Program-made: the position numbers and the translations under genes
Assembly: GCF_014898055.3 (NCBI RefSeq)
Contig: NW_023604295.1
Location: 141,514,676 to 141,578,675 of the forward strand
Length of the DNA: 64,000 bases
Direction of reading: 5' to 3'
Origin: Talpa occidentalis
Lineage: Eukaryota; Chordata; Mammalia; Eulipotyphla; Talpidae
Notes under the pieces: generated by a model
What the model saw: the letters and a program-made list of their open reading frames with translations, nothing else
What the model was told of the DNA's origin: nothing
Databases searched by the model: none
Shown here: positions 36,997 to 51,128 of the stretch, in pieces
Numbering within the stretch: position 1 is the stretch's first letter
Layout of the letters: the number at the start of each line of letters is the position of its first letter

Positions 36997-39630
36997 CAGA
37001 AGGCAATCACAGGGAGTTAGAAGGCTTTTTTTTTTTTTTTTTCAATAAGAAAAGTATATAACAAAATCAGAGAGTTGTGCATAAAATAGGATTCAATAAT
37101 TGCAGAGTTGGGGGAGATGGGTTTTATTTCTTTTGAAGTGGCTCTCAGGATTTGGCAGGAGTTGGGGGAGAACCCAAAACTTTTGAGTCAGTTAAATTGC
37201 ATTAACTAAATACAACAAATTGGAGTCACTGTCTTTTTTTTTTTTTTTTTTTTAATCCACACTTCGGATTTGGCAGTTCTACACAGAAGGACATTTTGAA
37301 ATAAAGTTCTAATTGTAACTTTTAAGAATCTGTCCTGGTCAGGGCTGAGCGTTCTGCTATGTAAATGGACTGTGCTAATGTGTTTGACTAAGAGTTATGG
37401 CTGGAATCGTTCTAAGATCCATCCTGCTACTGTGCAAATAGATAGAGCCTTAGGTGCCTTTAGACTCCACTAAATATCGCTTGTAAAATTCTTTGTGTTA
37501 TTAACATATCATAAAATAATATTTGCTTTCAAGTCCAGTATATTCAAGAAACATAAAAACTGCACTACTTCAGATTTAATTGACCACAGGGTTATTTCGC
37601 ATTGAAAAAAAATCTGAATTATAGAAGAGTTTAAAAGAATTGCTGCTTTTTCACTGTAGTGCAGGCCCCTAATAGCTTATTAAAGGAAATGGAGATGAAT
37701 GATTTGTTATGAGCTTTGCTGGAATAATGTCCTTGAGTTCATGCCATGGGACTACCTTATAAGTAAGGTCATTGTAGAATAAGGTTCTTTTGGTGACTTA
37801 GTAATTAAATGTTCCAAATGATGTTCAAGACAAATGTTCCTCATTTCCTATCTCTAGTTAATAGAATCACATGAAGATTCCCTAGTACTTGACATCTGAA
37901 ATCTCTCTCCTTTTACACAGTTCTTGGAATCTTGTACAGTTTTATAAACCTTTCTCACATATGTTGTTAACCTATTTATTTCAATTTAGTTCTTATAAAA
38001 TGGTCACAAATATTAAAATGTGTGTCCTCTAAATTAGAAATGTTATGCCAAACAGCATTTTAATGTATTAAATTTGACAAAAGAAAACATTTCATATCCC
38101 TTTAAAAGCAATTGACTTGCTTCTAATGTCAACTTACGTTCACCAGAATTCTTGTTCTTCTCAATGAAATTTTCTTTTAGTCCACATTCAAGTCTACTAT
38201 TTTAATTCCTTTCTTTGTGTTCTTAAAATACTCATAATGCCATTTATGCATCTCTCCATTGCCTTGTTATGTATTAACTCTGTTTTGTAAACAACATTCA
38301 TAAAAGACTAGGGATATTACTTTAATTGAGCACCGAAATTCAAAACAAAACAAGACCAATTTAGAGCCAGCATCCTCTTTCACAAATGGAGTGGGAGACT
38401 CAGAATTTCCTCCAGCTCCCCACAAGCATTGGAACTCTGGTTTCAATCCTCTTTCAGATGCAAATCTCAGAATAATTTTTGACACTTAATTGCTGCTCTT
38501 CCTAAAACAGAGAATGCTGAGCATGGAAAATGAGATGTGTCCTTTGTCCATCTCTGATATCCCCATGCTCAAAGTTATATATTGAAAATTCTTCTGGTGG
38601 TTGAATTATAATCCCTTTCTTGGTATAATGTGTATCAAATAGCATCATTGCTTTGGTGGAAAGCATTGAAAGTACCCACTTGGAAATTTTTATGACTTGC
38701 TCTTGCCAAGTTCAAGCACATCATCTAGATGGGACATTTCAGTCAAGTGCACTGTACAAACTTTCCAAGAGTTAATAAGGAAGCATCTCTTCCTATTGCC
38801 CATAACAAGTTGGGAAGAAATTTTGCTTCAGTTTGTGTAGCTCCAATGTGGTGTTCTTTTAAACAGAACTTATCACTTACACTCCTGTGAGGGAGCAAAG
38901 ATGTGATAAGATAAAAGAAATGAAGCTTCAAGTTATCTTTCTAATCCTCATACCTGGGATTACTTTCAAAGAGTGTGTTTGCTCTTAACTCAGGGGAAAT
39001 TCCTCTTCCCTTGGTCTACAATGTTCTGCTAAAGTATTTTAGAAAACATGGTATACCATTTGTGAAGATAACAAAAAATATCCATCTTCTGAGAGTCTCT
39101 CACATAGAATAACATATCAAATATATTTACTTATTCTTTTAGCCTGTTTCTGAACCCCTGCTCCTTTCTCAAAGACAAAGTGTCAAGCAAGAACAAAGAA
39201 ATGTTTCTTCTTTATGTTCAAAAGATTATCTGAGGTGGGCTTTTCATCAGTTTTCAGACTCCAATCTAAGCTTTTATTTCTGTGCCCATAAGTGATTGTT
39301 AACACAAATGCAGTTCTACCCTGGAAAGGCCACCTGCTAATCACTTATCCCATTAAGCACATGTGAAAGCTTACCTTGCTTGGAAATAAAGTATTATGTA
39401 AAAATGCATGAATACACAGGTTATTTGAAAACTGTATTTCTGACATGTCGGTTTGTCCATGTAAGAAAGTGATATAGAAAGGATTAAAATTATTTGTCAG
39501 TTTTCCGCTCTTAAAATAAGGAAGGTGTGTACAAATAACATACTATTCTAAGTAGCAATAAAGAAAGAAAGCAACAGTTAACAAAAGCCCAAACAAAATT
39601 GCAATCAGAAGCAGAATCATTAAGAGTTTT

Positions 39631-39661
39631 AGAGAGAGAGCGAGAGAGAGAGAGAGAGAGA
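39631..39661 (+). repeat. (GA)n microsatellite
   Basis: GA units with one CG interruption. The purine-rich stretch continues to about 39690. The Arg-Glu repeat frames across it are artefacts of this array. Confidence 0.92.
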
Positions 39662-40519
39662 GGAGAGGGAAGAGGAGATATAGGGAGAGACTCAACTCTG
39701 GAAAGAATAAAATGCATCACAGCTGGAGAGCAGTTCTGTTCTAATCAACAGAAGGACACATGTAAGAAGTTGAAGATGGTTTTCATTTCTGAGAGCATAC
39801 ATTTATGCTATTTTTAGGAAATGTAAAATATAATATATATATGTAGAAGCCAGAATTCTTGCAGACATTTTTTTTTAGGTTTAAATTTATGTTATACCAT
39901 CTTGCATCACACTTTCTAGAATGAACGGAAAGCTTTGAAGGAACTGAGGAATATTCAAACATCAAAATGAAGGTTTCCCCTATTGTTCCAGGTTTTCATG
40001 GAAAAAGAAAAGGAAAAAAAAAAAAAACAACTCTTGTTCCTATTATAAATAATTAGCAAACCATCTCTTCACCTTGAGGGTAATTTATTACTTGTGAGCT
40101 AAGTATTCCTTTATTAGTTATGATAACAGCCATTTGAAATCTTTACTAGTAGCTTAAAAAATACTTTGAATAAATACCCAAATTTGACATGCTTTATCAC
40201 AAACAGAATTGATTCTGTCAAACATAATTTAGATATATTGATGTGTTCACTAGTGCTTTGCTTAGACTTAATTTGACTGCATTGTTCAATGCTGATTTCA
40301 CACTAATTGGTATTTCATCTTACCCCTGGATGTGTTCTTTAAAAAATTATATCTCAATTTATACGTGAATTTTGAATCAACAATGTTAGAATGCCTCTAA
40401 ACTCTTTAAGTATTTTCCTGTATAGGACTTCAGGAAATTACATCACTCAAATATATATATATATGAATCACTAAGAGAGTAGGTGCTCAGAATTATAGGA
40501 TTGATCAGTTCAACTTGGG

Positions 40520-41220
40520 CCATATCAGTCAAATGAAACCTGGGAAATATGAGTTAGCTATGAAATTATGGATGATGACTAGACATGACGAAGGCATATG
40601 TGGGCAGAAGAGGACATGAAACCATTTGTTGCCAGTTGGGACCTCTGGAAGCAGATGCTTAGGTAGAGTTTGGGGGTCAGGATGGGTAGTAGGAATGAAC
40701 ACTTGGAAAGGCAGAGCAAGCAGGCCTAGGCAAGACATGAGCTCGCCACCCAGTAGGAGGTCTGGAGACAGCTTTCCCATAACACTATTCTGAGTCCCAA
40801 AATGTACCTTTTGACTCTTCCTGGATTGGTCAGTAGGAGAATCCTGGTTTAACGTTCAGCCAGAGGAGTTTCTGCAGCTGAGGGTGATCCTGATGTTGCT
40901 GAGCACTGGAGGGCATCAAGTAACCACAACTGAGCAGCAATTCCCTACTTGAAAGGACATCTTCACATCTTCCAAATCAGTCCTGTGTGAGGAACAGCAT
41001 ACATACAACACTGGAGAGGATAAGCAAGGCTGTGGTTGAGGATGGGCAGTCACTCATAAGGCCTCCTGGACTTGAGTTTCCCTGAAGACCACAATCAAAT
41101 GATAACAGTGCAGCTTGCTGGGGGTGGTTCTTGCACACCAATGTGAGAATTTTAGGGACCTTCATTGGGGATGAAGAGGAAATAAATAGAAGGTAGTACA
41201 ATGAAAGCAGCCCTTTGGGA
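40520..41220. other. GC-richer block, probable old unassigned repeat
   Basis: About 700 bp with clearly higher G+C and fewer A/T runs than its surroundings, and with AATAAATA near 41180. It reads like an ancient LTR or other decayed transposon, but I could not match it to a named family. Minus-strand open frames here (40529-40780, 40977-41201) show no domain I recognise. Confidence 0.35.
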
Positions 41221-41399
41221 AGATGCCTTGCACACTTTTGCAGGCTACAGGTCTACTAGGAAAATATAGAGAAACTCCACTCTTAATCATTCATTTTGAG
41301 GAACAATTCTATTTATTGATACATAACTTATGTATGTATGTGTGTGTGCACAATCAGTATCTTTTTAATGATGAATAACTTAAATGCACATATTATTTC

Positions 41400-41545
41400 A
41401 TTATGTACTCAGGAAATGAAACCATATCGTTGCTATTTACACCTGATAAAACTGAGCTTCAGAGAGATTGAATTACTTGCTCAAGATCTCCAAATGGTGG
41501 AGCTAATTTTTAAAGACAAGTTCAGTTAGTCTAAAGCACTTAATT
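41400..41545 (-). mobile_element. MIR remnant, minus strand
   Basis: cctgataaaactgagcttca, then gagagattgaattacttgct, then caagatctccaaatggtgga match the minus-strand MIR order 'gatgaggaaactgaggcacagagaggttaagtaacttgcccaaggtcacacag'. Confidence 0.7.
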
Positions 41546-41614
41546 TTTGTTCTATGAAGAATCATCGTCTCAAATGTTAAACAACCATGTCCCATTTGAC
41601 ATTTCTTTTTGAAT

Positions 41615-42000
41615 GCTTTTTTTTAGTTAGTGTTGGAAGTAAGGTTAGTTTACAACATTGTACATGATTTAGGGGTGTAGTTTCACACCCTCTTCAAATG
41701 TATGTAATCACACCACACCCACCACCAAAGTTCCAGTGATTTCCCACCACAGTCCACTGTCCCCCCAACCCCCTACTCTCCATCTTCCCCTTACATAGCC
41801 TCATTTCTGCAATCAGACTTCTAGAGTTTCTTTTGGTTTAACATTGTCTGTTTTTTTGTTTTCTTTCTCTGTATCCCACATATGGCTGAAGTCATCCAGT
41901 ATTAGTCTTTCTGCTTCTGAATTATGTCATTTATCATCATCCCAGCCTATTGGAATTCTCTTATATCTTTAATGTGTGTATCGCTATCAAACTCTTTTTA
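41615..42000 (-). mobile_element. Older LINE-1 3' end
   Basis: T run at 41620-41627, then ttacaacattgtacatgatt, a C-rich stretch (complement of a G-rich L1 3' UTR) at 41698-41780, and the ORF2 end region ttctctgtatcccacatatg with gctgaagtcatccagtatta. A different subfamily from the L1 at 14742-16141. Confidence 0.65.
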
Positions 42001-43439
42001 TATTTATCATAACTATGTAAAACAACCAGTGAATTTTGAATTTGTGTGAAGCCAGTTTGCGTGAAGCCAATTATTTGCTTGTTCATATAAAACATAATTA
42101 AGTGGCAAGAAGTAGTGATCTGAGGATTTTTTTAATGGCCATTGTTTTTAACATGCTGAGATAGTCATTTTATTAATTATCTCATATGTAACATCAAATT
42201 GAAATTCTTGGGTAGTTTCTCTTGGACCTTATAAAACAAACACCACTCCTAGGGACTGATAAATACTAGTCTGTGTGAGCTCTTTTGATAACCACCAAAC
42301 TGGATGGTAAGTCTATGTATAAATCATCTTATTTTGACCCAACTTCTGTGATAATAATCACTTTAACTGAATAGGTTTTAAAACCTTTGCTCTAAAATGA
42401 ATATGATGAATCAATGGATAATTTATTTTGCATCTATAGACATGAACAGCCTTTCTAAAAACTGTCTTTATATACTTACATATATTCCCCCTAATTTTTT
42501 TAATAATTCCATTTTAGTAGCAGTTATCATAAATAAACTAACACTTTTCATAATTTTTTGTATTAACTTCACCATTGTTAGTGGGACTGCTATTAGAAGA
42601 AAGAGCAGAGGAGGTAAAACTGTGTGGTGAGTGCATACAATTAAAAGGCTTTAAGGATGCTTCCTTATTGTTCAAATAAAAGAAAAGATATATTTTCATT
42701 TGTGCTATGTCTAATGTCTCACAAGTATTTTCATAGAACCACTAAAGAATACTTTATTCCATTAGTTTATATTATGCAGCTGCCTCTCTGCAGATTATAT
42801 TTTATTATCACCCGTTAATTCTGGTTGGGTTTCTCTGCCTTTATTGAGGGTTTAGCTTTTCCTTTTCACTGAACTCACCCAAGTTATTTGAGCACGTGTG
42901 TGTGTATACATGTAAAAGCTTCATATCTGTGCTCTCTTATCTCCCCCACCCCTTCTCTTTCTGGCTTGCTCATTATCAGATGTTGATTATGTCCATATTT
43001 CTCTCTGGGATATTTTGCTAATGTGTAAAGTATTGTTAGTATTTGTGGTGATTGACACTGTAATTGGCAAACATTTACAACCTGAACTTTCTTGTGTAGG
43101 TAAATATGTTTCTGTCTACATTTTTAAATCCACTGTAAAATACATGCTGAATTTTATTTGATATCATTTTAACTGTGTAGTAAATGTAATTATTTTAATA
43201 AAGAGGTTTTTTTTTATTATTAACGGCACTTATAAGTTGAATCCAATTGTGACTAAAATTTTCATTTTAAAATTACATTTTCAGGAAGGAGGTGCCTGCT
43301 TCCTTCCTCCCATGTTTAAGAATATTTGAATCCCAGGGAATCTTTTTGTTGTTATTGCTGTTTTACTTTAACCTGATGCATAAGCTGGTAATAATGCTGT
43401 GCATATGAAATATCACAGACTTTGACAACACAAAATTGC
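42001..43439. other. Unique AT-rich non-coding DNA
   Basis: No gene or recognisable repeat is visible. Confidence 0.55.
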
Positions 43440-43597
43440 TCCAAGGCCACGTGCTGGTTATTTTATCTCTTTGATACTCAGTTTATTCATCTGTAAAAAG
43501 CAGATTATAAAAATTACCTACCTCAAAAGACTGTTACAATAATTTAATGTGATAATTGAGAAAAATAGTTAATATAATGCCTGGTCTGTGGCTCACA
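43440..43597 (+). mobile_element. MIR remnant
   Basis: ctttgatactcagtttattc, then atctgtaaaaagcagattat, then ttacctacctcaaaagactg, ending with taatataatgcctggtctgt. All are MIR blocks in the expected order. Confidence 0.72.
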
Positions 43598-44421
43598 TCT
43601 CTATCTTTCTGCTTGATTGTTGAGATCTATAACTTTTCAAAACAAATATAATTATCACCAAAAAATCAGAGATTAGTACTGAAGGCCATTGGTATTTATT
43701 AAAATTCAGATTATTCTCTTTGAAAAAAAGAATAATAGGTTTATTTCCTAGAATTTTCATGGGTGATGTCAGATATATGAATTTCTATTTCAGAAAACTA
43801 GGATGCTAATTATTTATTAGCATCAACACCCTACCAATTATTTTTTTCCCACGTCAAAAAAAAAAAAAATCACCGCTCTTCAAAAGCTGTTGTTTTACTT
43901 GGTCTGCTTTATAAATCTTTTCCTTCCATTTATCCATCGTAATTATTAGAAAGGGAAATTAGGTGCAGAGGGAACAGAAATAAAAGATGTGGCTCCATTT
44001 TCCTAATTTACCTAAGAAACAGAAATAAAGGAACGGGGGTGAAAAAAAGCAGAGTGAATTTAAGTCTCCCTTGAGCTCTAAAAGAGTTCATTCCTTACAG
44101 ATCTGGTACAATAGTACCTCTTTTATCCCCTTTTCTCATTTTCTTCCGGAAGCACAAAAATGTATGCTTAGCTCCAGGGGAGAACGACTTTCCTCAAGCT
44201 GGCAGCCAGCACAGCTGTCGGCTCCAATACATTTCTACACCTATTTCAGAGAAAGGATCCTGTGCATTTCTTGGATATGTGAATGGGTAGTTTCAAAATT
44301 CCTTTTAAGACAGTTTTACAAGCCCCTCAACTCTGCATAAGCCCTCAGAGGGTTTCCTTCTCCAAGTTTACAAAAGCCCTGGTCTCTGAGCTTTGAGAGA
44401 GGGAACCAGCTGCTGTATCTT

Positions 44422-44455
44422 CTGTGTGTGTGTGTGTGTATGTGTGTGTGTGTGT
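44422..44455 (+). repeat. (GT)n microsatellite
   Basis: GT array with one AT interruption near its centre. Confidence 0.95.
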
Positions 44456-46925
44456 CCCTGATCCTATCAAATTGATACTAAGAACTAAAACTTAGATGTA
44501 AACCATGAAATGAATGATTGAATGAACGAATGATCAAAGAGATGTCTTTGTATTTTCTTTACATGATTATTAGTTATTTCCCTATGGTGATACCTACTAC
44601 AGAGACGTTTCTTATAGAACACTTCTCTATGTTTTATTTCTTGCATGTTTATTTTAGAATACTAAAAACAAACAAAAAATGTGCATAGTAATCCCCAATC
44701 CCCTTTCAAAAACGATGTCTATTTCATTTTGTCTTTTAAAACTAAAATAAAAGGGTTATAATTTTAGCAAGTGTTCTGTGTTGGATGGATGCTGAGCTGG
44801 ATTACGCTGAAGCTTGAGCCTAGCGTCTGTGAATAATTAAGTAATAGACTAATTTATAGACTGACATCTTCATGCCCTATGCGCAAAAGTAAATGTCGCC
44901 CTGGTAGGAAACAACATCAGCTCTGATTTGATAGCCACGAAAACCTACGCCTGTGTGATCACTTCCCCTAAAAATGTAATGCCCACAACCACCAAGAATC
45001 GCCTGCTCTTTCTAAGCCCCCACAGTTTTTCTGTCTAGTTTCATTCATTTAGCCACAATAACCTTCGCTCTGCTTCAAGGCTGCCCCGAGGCATCCTATC
45101 TCCAGCTTCTGTCAGGAAGTCTTGAGGCAGCATCTAAGCTTGAAGTCTTTCAGCCTCACGGAAACCCAGCCAAGGCAGCCGCAGGTGATTAGATGAAACA
45201 GACAGCAGAACCTATAGTAAGTGCTCAAATTCCAGCCCCTCTCCAAAATGTGTGCGCCTGAGGCAAGAACCCAATTTGCTCCCCCTAGGGCCACCTTTGA
45301 ATGAGAGCCCTTCCATTCCTCTGTGCTTGAGTAGGACTGTCGTTGGCACCCTAGAAACTGCAATAACATTGCATCTAGCAAGCAAGATGTGCTTGCTAAA
45401 AAATCTCCGCTCTGTAGCTATTGTAAGTCTGTCAAATCTCTCCCTTAACTGAAATCATGGTCTTGTCTTGAGGCTGAATTCAAAGTTTCAGTTTGCCTAC
45501 ATTTGAATGAATTATGTGAAGGAAAGTTGTTGTACATTTAGATTTAATTCTTTATTTTTAACTAGCATAGTTAAACGTTGGAAAAATTGTGAGCATCCAG
45601 GTTTCGGGATTCTGTGCAATTCAAGATGCTATATAAAATGTTTTCTATTTAATGAGCTCTGCATCCCATTGACTGTTGAACTATACATCAATTGCATGCC
45701 CCTTCCTTTCAACATTCAAACTGTTTAGCTCCCACTAATAGGTACATTAAAAAGAATCTTGCTACAAATATGAAGGCAGACATCATAGCTATATGCATTT
45801 CTGCCTATGCTCACACTTTTTTAAAAGCTCCTAAGAGAAATCTTCACAAAGATAAACGGTAACCCTTTTTGTGCAGTGTTTGCTAATGGAGAAAGACACG
45901 AGGTGACTTTTTTCTGTATATAGCTGAACTAGAGCATCCGAATGCTATGGGCTGTGGAAAAAAATTAGAGGGGATTGGAATAATCACTATATCATTATGG
46001 GCATAAGATTTTGATGAATTGTTCAGCTTCTGGTATGTCTTTGAGTGCTTCTTTTTTTTTTTAAGTATGAAAATAACACTTAAAACAAAAATTTAATCAT
46101 AATGTTATTAGCAGTTCTTTGAAAATGATGGTGAAAGAAGAAAAAGTGCTAAATGAGGTTTGAAATATTACAAAGGTAATTTAAACTCCTAAACAATAAT
46201 CTCAAAAGAAGTATTTAGAAGACATATGTTTCATTTTCTTGTATTTCAAATGGTTTTGAGTATTTTCTCTTTTTATCATGGAGGAGAAAGTATTTGAACT
46301 CCAAGGAAAAATTCACCTAAATTGTCTGTTTGAAAGAGTAAAGAAAGAATAAAAGGAAGGTTTTTCCTTTTTAAGGAAAAGAGGAAGAGGAAGAAAAGCA
46401 TTCTGTTGAAGAGACTCTTAAAAAATGTTTACTACTTACCTTTCTCACAGAGAATCTAAAATGATTTTGCTTTAATTTTATTTTCAACATATTTTCGAAA
46501 ATACATTTTTCTGAGTTAGTGCAATGATGGTTTCAATAATGAGCTATCTGTACAAGACAGCATGATTTGTATACCATCTTCTTGTAATGCATCTTGAAAA
46601 AATATTTAGACAAATGCTAATACTTAGAGATAATTCCAGAAAAATTTATTTTAGTTCTTGGTTTGATTCAAATGTTAAGTTTGAAAGCATTGTCCAAACA
46701 TTCTTATCTCTTCAAGTGGCCGTGAGTTTCTCTAAGTGTCCCTACTAAGTTGGTTATCCTTTGTGGGAAATACAGAAAGAAGAAATATTTGGCATCTGTA
46801 TTCTCTGAGTAAAATAAACACCATTTTATCAGATTATTAGAAATTATACATTGAAATACAACCCATAACTTGGAAGTACTGATACTTAGAAGGAATATGT
46901 TTTACATATTTAAGTCACTTTTAAA

Positions 46926-46960
46926 TCTCTCTCTCACTCTCTCGCTCTCTCGCTCTCTCC
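46926..46960 (+). repeat. (CT)n microsatellite
   Basis: CT array with AC and GC interruptions. Confidence 0.92.
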
Positions 46961-49514
46961 TGCACATATCTATGAACATACTTTCTCTTTATTCTCTCAC
47001 AGCTTCCCTTTATTGTAGATTTCCTTGGTTTGGAAAAACATTTCACAGAAATGACTAATGAAAAGCTAATTATAAAGATTTTTACTGGCATGAAGCTCTT
47101 TAGAGTTAGTTTGCATAAAATAATCAAAAATATCCATAATGTAAATGAAATGAAATTCCCTGTGTCTACTAAACCATTGATATTTAGTATATTAGTGTGG
47201 GATACTATATTTTGGATTTAGTGGCTTTTTAGGAGTGGGCTACACATTATACTTTCTAGAAGTTTTATTCTGGAATTCGAAAAAATATTGTGACATAAAT
47301 ATCACATGAATCAACAACAAATGTTAATCGGTCAGTAAAATGCATCATATTAAATGATATTATTCCCAAAATGGTGGAGTTTTAGTTCTCTTAGAATATA
47401 GAAGTTCAGATTTCATCATTAACTTTAAATTCCCCCGCAGCTATACATATCAATACTTATGTTGTTATTTTCATAAAGAAAAAAAATTGACAGTTATACG
47501 AATAACTCATGAAGCATATAAGCTAATGATTTCCTTCATTCTGCATGAATTGGTTAAGCAATTTTGCTATATAAACATAACATTCAGTGTAATTTGATAC
47601 CTTTCAAATGGCTTCTGCAGTCAAAAAAAAGTCTTGAATTATGTCATGTATGTTACTAATATTGGCTTCCCTGCAAGGTTGAGTAAACAGAAAATAAAAT
47701 GAAAACATCTGCAGAAAGGGATCCCAGTGTGAAATATTGCCATACCATTTCATTGCAATCAGAATCACTGTTTATTTTCAATATTAAGATCTGCAGTAGG
47801 TAAGACCACTGGCTGAAAATTAAAAGCTAATCTATGGAAAATTGTGGCCAAGGGATGTGTAGTCTACATTTGAACATTTGTTAAATAAATCATGCAACAT
47901 AAGAAAGAACCCAAACTCTTTGAGAAATACTTCGACTTTATTTACACCCTGCTGCCCAGCCCAGTGGCCGCTAGTCTCAAGCTGGAGCTGCTTGGACATA
48001 CTGAGCCCAGGGAGATCAACTTCCAGTCCTAACACACCCCTCTCACTCACTTAGCCAATACCAGCCCACTGTCCAGTCTCAAGTTTTTAAAGAGCTTGGT
48101 GATGCTTTTACCAGCAAAGTTGAATTGATATTACCCAATTCCATGTGTTTTGTAAAGTCCTACTCATTTCTGATTTTTGGACTTTTTCCACAATAAAACT
48201 GTTATAAAACCTGCTCCAATTCACACTGCAATTTGATGAATTACCTTCTCAGGATTTCATTATAAATCTGTTTTAAAGTGCTACTGCGGAGACTGAGGTG
48301 TTTTAAAATCACAAGAAAGGGATCTGGCAAATGAAATGCTGTGTGTCTAAAGGCCGAGGTCCTCAGTGCTCCTGGAGTGGTTCCTCTGGCCCCTCCGAGC
48401 CTGTTTATTGCTTTATTAATATTGGTCAGGGTTATTCCATTATTAATATAAAACAAAATGCTTCTGCCCTAGAGAGGACACCTCAGGTGTTATGTCAGAC
48501 CTAACCCATGTGCAAACTACAGAATTCAGTAAAGACTAGTTTGTTATTAACAACGAGGCATGATATCCTGTTTGGTATTGAGATGGGGCGAGCGTAGGGA
48601 GCTATGCAGCTTCATTGTTTCATCATCATATTTTATGGATTTAAACATTCACATTATATGGCAAATCCATGGGACAATAAATGTAGAGCAAATGTGAGTA
48701 AGATTTTATTTTCCGTTTTAAAGTCAGGCTTAGCAAGTTTTGTTTTATGTCCCTGCTTCCCCAATTCATTGTTTTATTGTGTGTGTGTTTGTTTGTTTTC
48801 CTCATATATGCATTTAAATAGAATCTGAAGTATAAAGATTATAGAAGTGTCCATCTGCACAAGACCTTAGCATCAATCTGACCTTGTGTTGCTTTGTATG
48901 GGATTCTAATCTGGCTTCTCTTGGGTTAAGGTGACAGCAATATTAGTATTGCTGGACTGTTGGAACTTGTTACTTAAGTATAGCCGACTGTACAAGGGAG
49001 ATGTCTGATCCTTTACCCACTGTTGGTTCAGAAGAGATTCAAAATCAAGGTCTGTGTTAGCATAGCTTCTTAAATTCTTGCTGAACAAGTAAAGCAATGA
49101 ATTCATGCATGCCTTATTTCTGATAAAGTGAATCTGAGTTATATATATATATCAAGTGTAATGTTTATAAATTACTGGCATTTAAGATAAGAAGCGTATT
49201 AATCTTTATTTGCTCTGTTTTCTTTTTTTTTTTTTTTAATGATATAGAACATCGGGGTCAGACAAGTAAAATAATCCGTTCAGGACCCCAGGAGCAGAAA
49301 ATGATTAAACTAAAATTCAGGATTTTGACTCACATTCCAAAGTATTTTCTTTCCATCCTATTGATTTGTCTTTTCTAAAAAAGTTTGAAATCATTTTCGT
49401 CTTGATGACTGTTGTGAAAAAGCTAGCTGGAAGTGATCGTTTCTAGTCATGGGCTTATTGGAGATATGCAGTGTTTTTTAACAAATGTGTCCTCCATAGT
49501 CTCTCTGGATTCCA

Positions 49515-49690
49515 ATCATTTATCCATTCAGTGAATGATTATTGAGCACTGCCATGGGCCAGGCACTGTTCCAAGGATTGGGATGTGATAAAGAACACAA
49601 GAAATACGGACCTGTCCTCATCCTGTCAAACAGTAGCATTGTGGTGAGAAGGATAAATCAAAATGTAGCATTCATCCCTAGGAAGATGAT
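49515..49690 (+). mobile_element. Ancient mammalian interspersed repeat, class undecided
   Basis: gattattgagcactgccatg, then ggccaggcactgttccaagg, then attgggatgtgataaagaac is the dispersed motif 'tattgagcacctactatgtgccaggcactgtt...ggggatacagcagtgaac'. I recognise the motif but cannot say which family carries it. Confidence 0.5.
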
Positions 49691-51128
49691 AAAGGATAAA
49701 AAGTAAGATCTTCAGTAATGCGTATTTAGATAGCTAGAGGTAACTCATGGCCCATTATCTTTACCTGGATGATTTTTAACATCAAGACCACATTGAAAAT
49801 ACAGGTTTTATTGATAAGCAAATTACAAAATGTCCAGAGAGAATAAAATATTATGTAATAAATTACCATATTCCAACATTTTCAGTTATCATGTTACTGT
49901 AATTGATCTTAGATTCTCTATGATATTTAAATGATCACAGGAAAAAATGAAGCTTGATTCAGAAATTTCTCATTTTCTATTGTGGCTTTACTATTTTGAC
50001 AGATTTAGTGTTTAAAACTTATCCTAAGTGTTAACAAGATATATTAGGTGGGAGATCTCCATGAGCAAATTATATTGTCTTTCACTTATTTTTTGGTGGT
50101 TATTCAAATAAACATCATTTAAAAGCAAAATTATCATCAACATTATATGCTTATATGTATATTTCATGAATCATCAGAATATATATGAATGAAAAGAAAA
50201 ATTAGCAATTAAAATAACATTCATTTGTTACTATTTTCAAGTAGTGTTTTTGTATAATTTTCAATACATATAAAATCACCACTTTTAAGCCCATTAATAT
50301 AAAATGTACTATACTAGAATATTTTTATCTTCATATAAAAAGTAATATTACAGGTTTTAGTTAAGCAGAAGTAGCTGAAAATAGTAAATTAGCTGAAATA
50401 ATAGTAAATTCATTGAAAATAATAAATTAATAAAAGTTTCATTATTTAGGAAATTTGTCTTCTGTGAGTTTCAGCAGAATCTATGCTAAAAGATTCTATT
50501 TCTCACACATTTTTAACCCAGCAAAACCTTATATGAAGCAAATACTGGTATTAAACAAAGACTAAAGAGACAGGATAGCTATTTTAAAATTTTAGTATAG
50601 ATTAAGGAACATATCACCCGGGCAAAATATTTAGGCTGAGCCCAATTATAAACAGTACAGTAACCCATACACTGCTGCATTCACACACACCCCTAAGAAT
50701 CAGGATTTCCATAAGCTATAAGGACAGTATGTCAAAGTTCATTAGAACTGAGGAATTGACTTAATTTTATATTCCAGTGTCTATAATAATATTCTGTAGC
50801 TATGAAATAAGTCACTAGCAGTCACTGAAAGCCATGCCGACCTAATATTTCTACATTAATACTATTACTGTATGTTCAGACCCTGCCTCCAAACATTCAG
50901 AATAATATAAAAATGAAGCAACACTTACATCATGCATACTCTTCATGCACTTCCAAATTAACAGAAAATTCAGAATGCTGAAGAAAAAAATTTCCTGCAC
51001 ATTTTTCAAAAAGTAAAATTGAATACATGTATATAAATAAAGATGTATTTAGTTAAAGTGAAATTGACTATTTAATGCAATGCATGTTATTATCTAGCAA
51101 ACCTCCAATATACTAGCCAATGATCAAA

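Larger units (their letters stand above)
36997..41379. other. Mostly unique non-coding DNA
   Basis: No gene recognised. Contains T runs at 37026-37042 and 37234-37253, a CpG-retaining segment at about 37330-37590, a GA array at 39631-39661, and a GC-richer block at 40520-41220 treated separately. Confidence 0.55.
43598..51128. other. Unique non-coding DNA
   Basis: No gene recognised. Includes a GT array (44422-44455), a CT array (46926-46960), two CpG-retaining segments (about 44790-45110 and 48270-48600), and an old repeat-like piece at 49515-49690. Confidence 0.55.

Noticed and set aside
39599..39817. Arg-Glu repeat protein frame
   Set aside because: Produced by the GA microsatellite at 39631-39661.
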